Shown: positions 6,519-13,038 of the stretch, piece by piece | How positions within the stretch are numbered: the stretch's first letter is position 1 | How the letters are laid out: every line of letters begins with the position of its first letter | Assembly: GCA_964003245.1 (NCBI GenBank) | Contig: CAXFIU010000025.1 | Span: 1 to 19,831, forward strand | From: MGIIb-O2 sp964003245 | GTDB taxonomy: Archaea > Thermoplasmatota > Poseidoniia > Poseidoniales > Thalassarchaeaceae | Reading direction: 5' to 3' | DNA length: 19,831 nucleotides | Made by a program: the position numbers and the translations under genes | The notes under the pieces: model-generated | Databases searched by the model: none | Seen by the model: only the letters and a program-made list of their open reading frames with translations | What the model was told of the DNA's origin: nothing

Positions 6519-7424
6519 ATGGACGATTTAGACCCTAGATTGTTAGTCGACTTACTCAGAGACCATATTATTCCCGATAAGTCTCTAGGGCAACATTTTC
6601 TTCTTGACCAAGATGTTATTTCTCGTTCAATTGAGATTTGTCAGGAACAAGGGTTCCCATTAAATTCTCAATCTAAGGTACTTGAAATCGGCCCTGGGCC
6701 TGGTTCTCTGACTCTTTCTTTACTAAGGAGTGAGTCAGATGTTATTGGAATTGAGATAGACAGTGAAGCAATCTTGCACTTAGAAAGAATCTTTGGTAAT
6801 GCAGACGGCAAACTTGAGATTATTCATGGAGATGTTTTGAAAGTTAGATGGCCTAATAATATCTCTCACATTATTGCTAATTTACCATATCAAATTTCTA
6901 GCCCAGTTCTTGATTTAATTCAACAATACCATTATCGCAGCCCATTAAAGGCCATAGTAATTCTAGTTCAAGATGAATTTGCAGAACGAATGTCTATGGA
7001 ATATTTCGGTTCATTAAGCCCTCTTGGGCTATCTCTATGGCTCGATTTTGACGTGAAATTAGACAAGAAAGTACCAGGCGGGGCATTCAGCCCCGCTCCA
7101 AGAGTAAATTCACGATTAGTTACACTTATTCCAGTAGATCGTTCAATTGAGAATGGTGAAATTAATCGTAAGATGTTCAGAATAATTACACATCATTGTT
7201 TTTCTAGTCGTAGGAAGAAGATTAAGACATTATTATCACAAACACCTAGGAGAATTAGTAGAGTAAATGGTTGGCATAAATCTCGATGGAAGTCTGCAAT
7301 CGAAGATTTGATTTCTAATCCTCCTGAAGGTTTTTCTGAAAACTGGTTTGATAACAGACCAGACATGCTCGAACCAGAAGAATGGGCTATAATTGCTAAT
7401 AGAATATCTTCTTATGATGAATGA
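6519..7424 (+). CDS. ksgA: 16S rRNA (adenine-N6,N6)-dimethyltransferase (KsgA/Dim1)
   Basis: SAM-dependent enzyme that dimethylates two adjacent adenines in the terminal helix of 16S rRNA, a late check in small-subunit assembly. Motifs: SLGQHFLLDQDVI (22-34), the SAM loop VLEIGPGPGSLT (54-65), acidic motif II VIGIEID, motif HGDVL (103-107) and the catalytic NLPY (121-124). The C-terminal domain has the usual VPGGAFSPAPRVNS and the basic stretch SSRRKKIKTLL. At 301 residues the length is normal to slightly long. The start ATG is 12 nt after the DUF655 stop, in the conserved archaeal order. The methyltransferase gene hemK/prmC that often follows in archaea is absent. Confidence 0.95.
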   Translation: MDDLDPRLLVDLLRDHIIPDKSLGQHFLLDQDVISRSIEICQEQGFPLNSQSKVLEIGPGPGSLTLSLLRSESDVIGIEIDSEAILHLERIFGNADGKLEIIHGDVLKVRWPNNISHIIANLPYQISSPVLDLIQQYHYRSPLKAIVILVQDEFAERMSMEYFGSLSPLGLSLWLDFDVKLDKKVPGGAFSPAPRVNSRLVTLIPVDRSIENGEINRKMFRIITHHCFSSRRKKIKTLLSQTPRRISRVNGWHKSRWKSAIEDLISNPPEGFSENWFDNRPDMLEPEEWAIIANRISSYDE

Positions 7425-7516
7425 TTGAGACAATTCTGACCGTGACTTGATAGCATACGCATGATTCGGCGGGTTACTGCGAAGCCTATGGCAAGAGTCG
7501 CAAGAGAGGTTTTGTT

Positions 7517-8611
7517 ATGGCAAAAAAAGACACCTATCTCGCATTATTGCGTCGCGGTATAGATGAAAAAACAGCTCAAATCTTATCTGATGGTGGGATT
7601 AAAGTTGGTGATTTGAAAACTTTAGACGTTGAAACTTTAACTAATAATTATGGTTTAAAGAAAGAAATAGCAACTTCTGTTCTCGATTCAGTGAAATCAG
7701 GTCCTCGTTCTTCAGCAAAGCAGAGGTATTTGGCAGATGTTCTTTCTGATAGTGGTGGTAAGAAGAAAGTTGACAAAATTGAAGAGCAGAGATTTAAGAG
7801 AGAACAGAAAGATCTTCAAGCAGAATTATTAGAAAAGAAAGAACAATTACGAATCGCCAAAGTCGAGCAATTCCGTGAAAAGAAGTTAGTAATGAATCGA
7901 TTAGGTAAGACTGTAGAATTAATAGTTAAATTAGAGAATACTTTTGATGAAGAAGGTAAAGATGAACAGAGAACTAAACTCAGAGATCAATTAGAGACCC
8001 GCGGTCTTGAAGCGGCAAGAGATCATGAATTACTGGATTTGTCAGGAACTCCTCAAGATATAGTTGACTTTCGTAGAAAGATAGCTCCTGTATTATGCAT
8101 GCATGCCTGTCCCGAATGTGGCGAAGAGATGGATCCTAGAGGAGGGAACGTAATGGAAGATATGACTGATTTCATGTTAATTTGTTGGGATTGTGAAAAA
8201 GAATTCCGAGCACCAATGGCCCAGTTTGTAGAAGATAAATTAGAAAATGGTGATCGAATTCAAATTGATCCAAAAAAAGGTCCAAGATTGAAAGTATATC
8301 AGCCCCCTAAGAAATCTGAAACTCTCAGTGTTGATGATTTGATTAAGAGAGATCTAGAATCTACAGGAGCATCTGTTGCCGAACTTGAGGCCGCTGTTGA
8401 AGCAAGTAAATTGTCAGGTGGATTAATGAGTATAGAAGATTGGATTGACCAGACAATTGCAGCTAAAGGATACATTCAGGCTCAGGAACATAGAGAAGAA
8501 TTTATTCTTGCGACCGGTGCTGGCGCTACTAAGTTCAATAAGTGGATGAAGAAAGCAGGTTTGTATTTCAACAAGCAAACAGGTCGCTGGACTCGTTGGG
8601 AAGATCGTTAG
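7517..8611 (+). CDS. Unrecognised protein: HhH-like N-terminus, coiled coil, zinc ribbon
   Basis: I do not recognise this 364-residue protein. Four parts are visible. Residues 5-60 have a helix-hairpin-helix/SAM-like rhythm (LLRRGIDEKTAQIL, then TLTNNYGLKKEIATSVL). Residues about 84-160 are a highly charged Lys/Glu/Gln coiled coil. Residues 194-230 form a CxxC-x21-CxxC zinc ribbon (Cys198/201 and Cys223/226). The C-terminus is acidic, with two predicted helices (DDLIKRDLES, SVAELEAAVEAS), and ends in an aromatic/basic tail (FNKWMKKAGLYFNKQTGRWTRW). Start: GAGAGG at 7504-7509 lies 7 nt before the ATG. There is no signal peptide or TM segment. The architecture and the position behind ksgA suggest a nucleic-acid- or ribosome-associated factor; this is inference. 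Confidence 0.8.
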   Translation: MAKKDTYLALLRRGIDEKTAQILSDGGIKVGDLKTLDVETLTNNYGLKKEIATSVLDSVKSGPRSSAKQRYLADVLSDSGGKKKVDKIEEQRFKREQKDLQAELLEKKEQLRIAKVEQFREKKLVMNRLGKTVELIVKLENTFDEEGKDEQRTKLRDQLETRGLEAARDHELLDLSGTPQDIVDFRRKIAPVLCMHACPECGEEMDPRGGNVMEDMTDFMLICWDCEKEFRAPMAQFVEDKLENGDRIQIDPKKGPRLKVYQPPKKSETLSVDDLIKRDLESTGASVAELEAAVEASKLSGGLMSIEDWIDQTIAAKGYIQAQEHREEFILATGAGATKFNKWMKKAGLYFNKQTGRWTRWEDR

Positions 8612-8617
8612 TTACTA

Positions 8618-8637
8618 CTTTTCTGTTATTTTTTTTA
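8618..8637 (+). terminator. Oligo-T terminator after the zinc-ribbon gene
   Basis: Two T-rich runs follow the stop: CTTTTC and then eight T in a row (8629-8636), with no strong hairpin before them. Archaeal RNA polymerase terminates at such oligo-T tracts, so this probably ends the transcript of the gene ending at 8611 and separates it from the ferredoxin gene at 8673. Confidence 0.5.
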
Positions 8638-8672
8638 GATGGTTTGAATAAATCTATCTTGTTGGGACAGTC

Positions 8673-8960
8673 ATGGCAATCATTCGTTTCTTTCGTGGAG
8701 GATTGCTTTTAGGTTCTGCAGAAGTAGAAAATGGCGATTTTATTGTAGATGTTGCAGATAAAATTGGCATTAATATACCAACCAATTGTACATCTGGTAA
8801 CTGTGGAACATGTATAGTTAGATTAATCTCAGGAGATATTGAATATCCAGATCCTTTACCTCCGGGTTTGGATGATTTTTTAATTGAGGAATCAGGCATT
8901 CTTTCTTGTTGTATGATTCCAGAAGGCTCTTGTGATATTGATATAATTCCCCCTATCTGA
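8673..8960 (+). CDS. Plant-type [2Fe-2S] ferredoxin
   Basis: Small soluble electron carrier of 95 residues. The [2Fe-2S] ligand pattern is complete: Cys39-x4-Cys44-x2-Cys47 within NCTSGNCGTCIV, with the fourth ligand Cys79 (or the adjacent Cys80) in GILSCCMIPEG. The beta-grasp order is normal: N-terminal strands IIRFFRGG, the segment DVADKIGINIPTNC before the cluster loop, and a short acidic C-terminus. The doubled Cys at the fourth ligand is a little unusual. It is followed after 9 nt by a 50-residue membrane protein that may be cotranscribed. The redox partner is not evident; carotenoid desaturation or oxygenase reactions are possible sinks but unsupported. Confidence 0.9.
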   Translation: MAIIRFFRGGLLLGSAEVENGDFIVDVADKIGINIPTNCTSGNCGTCIVRLISGDIEYPDPLPPGLDDFLIEESGILSCCMIPEGSCDIDIIPPI

Positions 8961-8969
8961 GGACTAAAA

Positions 8970-9122
8970 ATGGTTGATTGGAGTAATGAATTAATTTTTC
9001 TTCTAATTTTTGATGTTCTAGCTTTGTCATTTGCACTTTGGTGGCTTTCTCGCAGAGTTCAATCAAAAATTATTGAAGTAAATGAAAGACAATCTAAAAG
9101 ATGGCAAAGAGAAGAAGAGTAA
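8970..9122 (+). CDS. Small single-TM membrane protein (50 aa)
   Basis: A short open frame with good coding signals. The ATG at 8970 has GAGG (8959-8962) exactly 7 nt upstream, overlapping the ferredoxin stop, which is the same arrangement as other coupled genes here. The product begins MVDWSNE, has one hydrophobic helix (about 8-26, LIFLLIFDVLALSFALWWL), then a basic-to-acidic amphipathic cytoplasmic helix ending REEE. The charges (SRR after the helix) suggest an outside/N-terminal, inside/C-terminal topology. No family is recognised. Position suggests a partner or membrane anchor for the ferredoxin system; this is inference. Confidence 0.6.
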   Translation: MVDWSNELIFLLIFDVLALSFALWWLSRRVQSKIIEVNERQSKRWQREEE

Positions 9123-9125
9123 TTT

Positions 9126-9419
9126 CTATTCATTGACGGCAGCAGTCCACCTTTTAGCCTGCGGAATACCAACAATCTCAATATGACAGGCAAGAACACC
9201 TTTTGTCTTCTTAACTTCATCTCGCAACTCAATTAAGTCGTTTACGCAACATGGACAATAAGGATGAGTTGGAGTAATCCAAAGTTCGACAATCCCTCCT
9301 TCACTAATCTCAACTCCTTTCAGAATTTCTTTGTTTCTCAATAATTTACCATGTGGCTCTTTCCTTTCTCTTAGTATCTTAGCCAATCTTCTTTCAACCG
9401 CGCCGGAGGACTGAGACAC
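9126..9419 (-). CDS. MIP18/DUF59-like protein, probable Fe-S assembly factor
   Basis: Small protein of 97 residues from the GTG at 9419; an in-frame TTG at 9431 would add four. No Shine-Dalgarno is visible. GTG is preferred, and an AT-rich element (about 9440-9450) lies 20-30 nt upstream. The second half resembles the MIP18 (DUF59) fold: strand IVELWITPTHPYCPCC, helix VNDLIELRDEVKK, strand GVLACHIEIVG, then a terminal aromatic segment (AKRWTAAVNE) like the family's P.W. The Cys cluster Cys-Pro-Cys-Cys lies where the family's reactive CP dipeptide occurs. The N-terminal half (basic, KILRERKEPHGKLLRNKEIL) does not match the family's usual DPE motif. It converges on the ferredoxin unit with a 3-nt gap and lies just downstream of the M24 peptidase gene on the same strand. 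Moderate certainty. Confidence 0.55.
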   Translation of the reverse strand: MSQSSGAVERRLAKILRERKEPHGKLLRNKEILKGVEISEGGIVELWITPTHPYCPCCVNDLIELRDEVKKTKGVLACHIEIVGIPQAKRWTAAVNE

Positions 9420-9461
9420 ATAATAGCGCAAGAGACTTAGGAATTAGTATGTTGCTAAATC

Positions 9462-10718
9462 TTAATTCCAATCTGTGATAAAAGGGAATTTATCTCCCAT
9501 AGTTAGGTATTCCATACCATTTCTTGTCCTAACAAATGTATCTTCAGTCCCTATGCAACCATTATCATAGATTACTTTCGGCTCTATCGCCATTATCCCT
9601 CCATGATTTAGAGGCCTATCGAAACCTTTCGCAATTACTGGAGTTTCATCCAGCTCTAATCCCACAGAATGACCCAAGAAATTAGATTGGTCTGGCAACA
9701 TTCCCATCAAATTTTTCTCGTAACCCATTTCTTTTGCCAGTTGGCTTCCAATTTCCCAAGTTTTTGAACAATTATCTCCTGATCCTAAACTAGATACGAC
9801 TTTATTTCTTATTTCTACCATATCATCTAATCTTTCCATCCACTCATTACTCAGTTTCCCAGCACTAAACATACGAGTACAATCTGAAACATATCCTCTG
9901 TGTAAATGTACAATGTCGACTGTAACAGGTGAATTTGATTCTACTTTTCTATGTCCAGAACCCAATGATGATATTGGACTTGCCCCAACTCCTCCAATGG
10001 CTGAGTCAAAATATGAAGGTACAGATGCAGATTTTCCAGCGACAATAACCACTCTATCACAGTCCATTGGCCATTTCCTCATTCTAATTCTCCCTCCGAA
10101 ACCAGCCTTTCTACTAACTTCATCTGCAATAGATGCCATTTCTAGTTCTGTTTTACCTAAGCCTCCTTTTTCTTTTACTGCCTCAAACATTTTTTTGTTG
10201 ATCGCTCCACTTTCTTTGAGCATTTGAATTTCCCAATCAGATTTAATTTCCCTTAATTCATACAATATTTTTGTACAATCTTTGATTTCTCCCTCTAGAG
10301 AGTCTAATTTACCATTGATGAATTTCCAACGATCATGTGGTATTTTTCCCTCAAGAATTGCAGGTTTTTTTATCCCTCCTTTCTCTCTTATTCTTTCAGC
10401 AAGTTCAGACATCTTTGGTTGTGGAAGTACTGGATCCGGACAATCATCCTCTCCTGATTCGAACTTTGCCCGTTCTAAAGATCTCTTTACCCAATGTGTA
10501 GTTTCAACATCAGAATCTTTAGATCCAACCAAAATCATGCCATTTTGTCTTCCTCCAGTTAGCCAGTAAAGTTCTACTGGGTCATCAATTAGAACAGATT
10601 CGATTTGATATTTTGATAAAGATTCGGAGAGTAATTTTCTACGATTCTCTAACTCAGATACTGGCACTCGCCAGTCATCTCCATTGGGTCCGGTCAAACT
10701 TCCCTTATCCCATGCCAT
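9462..10718 (-). CDS. M24 family metallopeptidase (Xaa-Pro aminopeptidase-like)
   Basis: Probable cytosolic dimetal aminopeptidase of 418 residues from the ATG at 10718. The creatinase-like N-domain is seen in VLIDDPVELYWLTGG. The C-terminal pita-bread domain has all five expected metal ligands: the two Asp in VDIVHLHRGYVSDCTR (11 residues apart), the His in FLGHSVGLELDETP, the Glu in GGIMAIEPKV and the Glu in GCIGTEDTFVRT. Substrate (X-Pro dipeptides versus longer peptides) cannot be told. Start choice: an in-frame TTG at 10778 would add 20 residues, but that segment lies in the divergent promoter region and contains one arm of a 17-bp inverted repeat. The other arm lies just inside the gene. 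Transcribed divergently from phosphoglycerate kinase. Confidence 0.88.
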   Translation of the reverse strand: MAWDKGSLTGPNGDDWRVPVSELENRRKLLSESLSKYQIESVLIDDPVELYWLTGGRQNGMILVGSKDSDVETTHWVKRSLERAKFESGEDDCPDPVLPQPKMSELAERIREKGGIKKPAILEGKIPHDRWKFINGKLDSLEGEIKDCTKILYELREIKSDWEIQMLKESGAINKKMFEAVKEKGGLGKTELEMASIADEVSRKAGFGGRIRMRKWPMDCDRVVIVAGKSASVPSYFDSAIGGVGASPISSLGSGHRKVESNSPVTVDIVHLHRGYVSDCTRMFSAGKLSNEWMERLDDMVEIRNKVVSSLGSGDNCSKTWEIGSQLAKEMGYEKNLMGMLPDQSNFLGHSVGLELDETPVIAKGFDRPLNHGGIMAIEPKVIYDNGCIGTEDTFVRTRNGMEYLTMGDKFPFITDWN

Positions 10719-10772
10719 GTCAATGCGTAGAGTACCTAATAAGAAAGGTGTTGTGTAAGGGAAGTTTGACCG
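10691..10772. repeat. 17-bp perfect inverted repeat at the M24/pgk divergent region
   Basis: CGGTCAAACTTCCCTTA at 10691-10707 is repeated as its exact reverse complement at 10756-10772, with a 48-nt spacer that contains the peptidase ATG (10716-10718). A partial third copy, CGGTCAAA, follows at 10785-10792, about 25-32 nt before the probable pgk start. One arm is inside the peptidase frame, so coding constraint does not explain the pair. Candidate operator or attenuating structure; role is inferred. Confidence 0.6.
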
Positions 10773-10816
10773 ATTCAACCATTACGGTCAAAGAGTGTTA
10801 GCCTTTGGGCCTGAAC

Positions 10817-12082
10817 GTGAGTGACGTCCTTACACTGGACGATGTCCGCCTCGGCGGCAAAGTAGTTCTCTATCGTGTAGATGTAAATTCGCCCTTAGAG
10901 CCCTCTTCTGGGGCTTTCCTTGATGATAGTCGATTAAGAGCGATAATACCTACTCTTCGAACATTACAGAATTCAAAGGTTGTAATCATCGGCCATCAAT
11001 CTAGGCCAGGAAAAATTGATTTCACAAACATGGAACAACATGCAGACAGAATATCTAGATTGATAGGTAAAAAAGTTAATTTTGTACCAGATATTTGTGG
11101 AGAAAAAGCACTTTCTTCAATCAAAGATATGAAAGTTGGAGATATATTATTCTTAGATAACATTCGTATGCATGATGATGAAAATTCCATGAAAAAGGCG
11201 TCTCTTGTAGAAACAGCAAAATCTGAAATTGTCAGTAAATTATCATCTGTAATTGATGTATATGTTACTGACGCTTTCGCTGCATCTCACAGAAATTCAC
11301 CATCACTGACCGGTTTTTACAATTCAGTTCCTTGTATTGCTGGGCATTTGATGTCCAAGGAAATTGATAATCTTCAGATTGCAGTTAATGATCCACCGCG
11401 TCCATATATTGCAATACTTGGTGGGACAAAATGTGATGATTCTCTAAGGGTAGCTAAAAATCTAATAGATAAGAAAATTATTGATACAATCCCTGTAGTT
11501 GGTGTAGTAGGAAATATGATGCTATGGGCAAGTGGAGTTGATATTGGTGAAGGAAATAAATCATTCATCAGAAATGCCTTAGGCGATGCCTTCGAAGAAA
11601 CTTGGGAGATGGCTGAATTTTTGTATAAAAATCACAAAGAATTTTTCCTTCTACCAACTGATGTGGCGGTAGAAGTAGATGGAAATAGAGTTGCATTGGA
11701 AGTTTCTGAACTACCAACTAAGTATCCAATTTATGATATAGGAATTAGTACACTTCAAGAAATCAGGCCATTAATGATAAATGCAGGATGTATACTATGG
11801 AATGGCCCAGCATCTTACTTTGAATTACCTGGTTTCGCTTTTGGAACAATCGAGATATTGAATATGTGTACTGAATCTCCTGCAGTTACTATTGTTGGTG
11901 GTGGACACACAAGCTCATTAGTCAGTAACAGAGGAGTTGTAGATTTAGTTACGCACAATAGTACAGGTGGTGGAGCATGCTTGACAATGTTATCTGGTGG
12001 TTCTATGCCCGTAATTGAATCTTTAACAAAATCCAATGATAAATTTCGTTCTCTTTTAACTTCTCTCGAACTTGATAGTTAA
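10817..12082 (+). CDS. pgk: Phosphoglycerate kinase
   Basis: Interconverts 1,3-bisphosphoglycerate/ADP and 3-phosphoglycerate/ATP in lower glycolysis and gluconeogenesis. Family motifs in order: VVLYRVDVNSP near the N-terminus, GHQSRPG, DILFLDNIRMHDDE, DAFAASHRNSPSLTGF, the hinge/lysine segment AILGGTKCDDSL, ILWNGPASYFE, and the nucleotide loop VTIVGGGHTSS with the Gly-rich HNSTGGGACLTMLSGG near the end. From the GTG at 10817 the protein has 421 residues, normal for archaea. A TTG at 10805 is a less likely alternative, since known PGKs start a few residues before the TLDD..L.GK segment. No Shine-Dalgarno is visible. The first 50 bases are GC-rich and can fold (GGAC/GTCC, CCGCC/GGCGG at 10837-10857). 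Confidence 0.95.
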   Translation: MSDVLTLDDVRLGGKVVLYRVDVNSPLEPSSGAFLDDSRLRAIIPTLRTLQNSKVVIIGHQSRPGKIDFTNMEQHADRISRLIGKKVNFVPDICGEKALSSIKDMKVGDILFLDNIRMHDDENSMKKASLVETAKSEIVSKLSSVIDVYVTDAFAASHRNSPSLTGFYNSVPCIAGHLMSKEIDNLQIAVNDPPRPYIAILGGTKCDDSLRVAKNLIDKKIIDTIPVVGVVGNMMLWASGVDIGEGNKSFIRNALGDAFEETWEMAEFLYKNHKEFFLLPTDVAVEVDGNRVALEVSELPTKYPIYDIGISTLQEIRPLMINAGCILWNGPASYFELPGFAFGTIEILNMCTESPAVTIVGGGHTSSLVSNRGVVDLVTHNSTGGGACLTMLSGGSMPVIESLTKSNDKFRSLLTSLELDS

Positions 12083-12130
12083 CTTTCCGTCGTCTCAAGT
12101 ATTATCAATGAACACGTCTCACGTAAGAAT

Positions 12131-12664
12131 ATGAGCGATGAAGAAAAAGAAGTGTTCTCTGGTTCCGTGACTTCACAACCCCAGATGGTAAATGTCCAAA
12201 CATCAGGACCTATGTACATAGTTGAAAGGAGTTCTGCACCACAAGTAATTGGAATTTTAGTGATTGTTTACTATATCCTAACTACTTTGATGTCATTGTT
12301 TAGTTGGTTATCATTGGGTTTTATTTCCGATATTGACGAAACTGGAACCGTTGAGGCATTACCCACCGGATTATTATTCGGAGTCATTTTCCTTTCTTTG
12401 ATTCCTGCCGTGATTGGGATTTTTGGAGGATTTAGAATATTTCAATACAAGAAACAAGGTATTTGGATTACACTTGGCGCGATAGTTGCTGCTTGGATAA
12501 TTAGTATCGCCACCACTGCTCTAACCTCTGATTATGCTGGCTCTTCTACGGGAGACGCAGGATTAGATGCAATGTTCCAAGGAGTTTGTGGTATATTCTG
12601 TGTAGCAATATGTGGAATAATAGTATGTATTCCATTGTTTATGGCAAACAGCGGTTTAGAATAA
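12131..12664 (+). CDS. Unrecognised four-TM membrane protein
   Basis: A 177-residue protein of unknown family. The first ~37 residues are polar and probably cytoplasmic (starts MSDEEKEVFSG). Four hydrophobic segments follow, near 38-62, 80-104, 110-131 and 149-171. Loops are short; the second and third TM are joined by the basic turn FQYKKQG, and the external loop 132-148 is Ser/Gly/Asp rich. The last TM carries four Cys (153, 157, 161, 166) on roughly one helical face. An AT-rich element (TATTATC, about 12100-12106) lies 25-30 nt before the ATG, so it may have its own promoter after pgk. It is followed after 14 nt by a DUF3147 gene, suggesting a two-gene membrane unit. No function is assigned. 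Confidence 0.75.
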   Translation: MSDEEKEVFSGSVTSQPQMVNVQTSGPMYIVERSSAPQVIGILVIVYYILTTLMSLFSWLSLGFISDIDETGTVEALPTGLLFGVIFLSLIPAVIGIFGGFRIFQYKKQGIWITLGAIVAAWIISIATTALTSDYAGSSTGDAGLDAMFQGVCGIFCVAICGIIVCIPLFMANSGLE

Positions 12665-12678
12665 TTGATGGTAATTAA

Positions 12679-13038
12679 ATGTCGAGCTTAGTTTTTGACA
12701 CCATCAAGATTTTACTAACAGCTTTGATTATTTTTGCGGTAGCACAATTGAGTCAGAGAGATACTCTGCTTGCAGCTATTCTAGCATCAATACCTTTAGT
12801 CAGCGTACTTGCAATGATGTGGATGAATCATGAGGGTGCAAATAATGATGAGATAATTAATTTTTCAAAAGATATTGTTTGGTTAATCCTTCCATCTCTA
12901 TTATTATTTATTGTGATGCCAGAATTAATACAAAGAGGTTGGAATTTTTATCCTGCACTTGGCGGTGGCCTGAGTGCCACAATAATTGGTTATTTTCTGA
13001 TGGTCGAGATAATGAAGAAATTCCAGAATGTATCCTAA
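12679..13038 (+). CDS. DUF3147 family membrane protein
   Basis: Small polytopic membrane protein of 119 residues with hydrophobic segments near 7-24, 29-48, 66-86 and 94-113. It matches the DUF3147 pattern: IKILLTALIIFAVAQLSQR, then ILASIPLVSVLAMMWM (family PLvSvLAmiW), the polar loop before DIVWLILPSLLLFIVMP, and GWNFYPALGGG before the last TM. Members are common in bacteria and have no established function. Its stop codon overlaps by 4 nt the stop of the convergent phosphohexomutase gene. Probably cotranscribed with the four-TM gene 14 nt upstream. Confidence 0.8.
   Translation: MSSLVFDTIKILLTALIIFAVAQLSQRDTLLAAILASIPLVSVLAMMWMNHEGANNDEIINFSKDIVWLILPSLLLFIVMPELIQRGWNFYPALGGGLSATIIGYFLMVEIMKKFQNVS

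Noticed and set aside
7425..7516. Possible RNA gene in the GC-rich gap after ksgA
   Set aside because: No T-loop consensus or long stem on either strand; short repeats such as GCAAGAG twice are too small to support a call.
9913..10569. Forward open frames opposite the M24 peptidase
   Set aside because: Low-complexity Ser/Pro/Phe translations antisense to conserved metal-binding blocks; no start signals.
10719..10778. TTG-started 20-residue N-terminal extension of the M24 peptidase
   Set aside because: Lies in the divergent promoter with one arm of the inverted repeat; the ATG at 10718 is adequate and precedes the usual N-domain.
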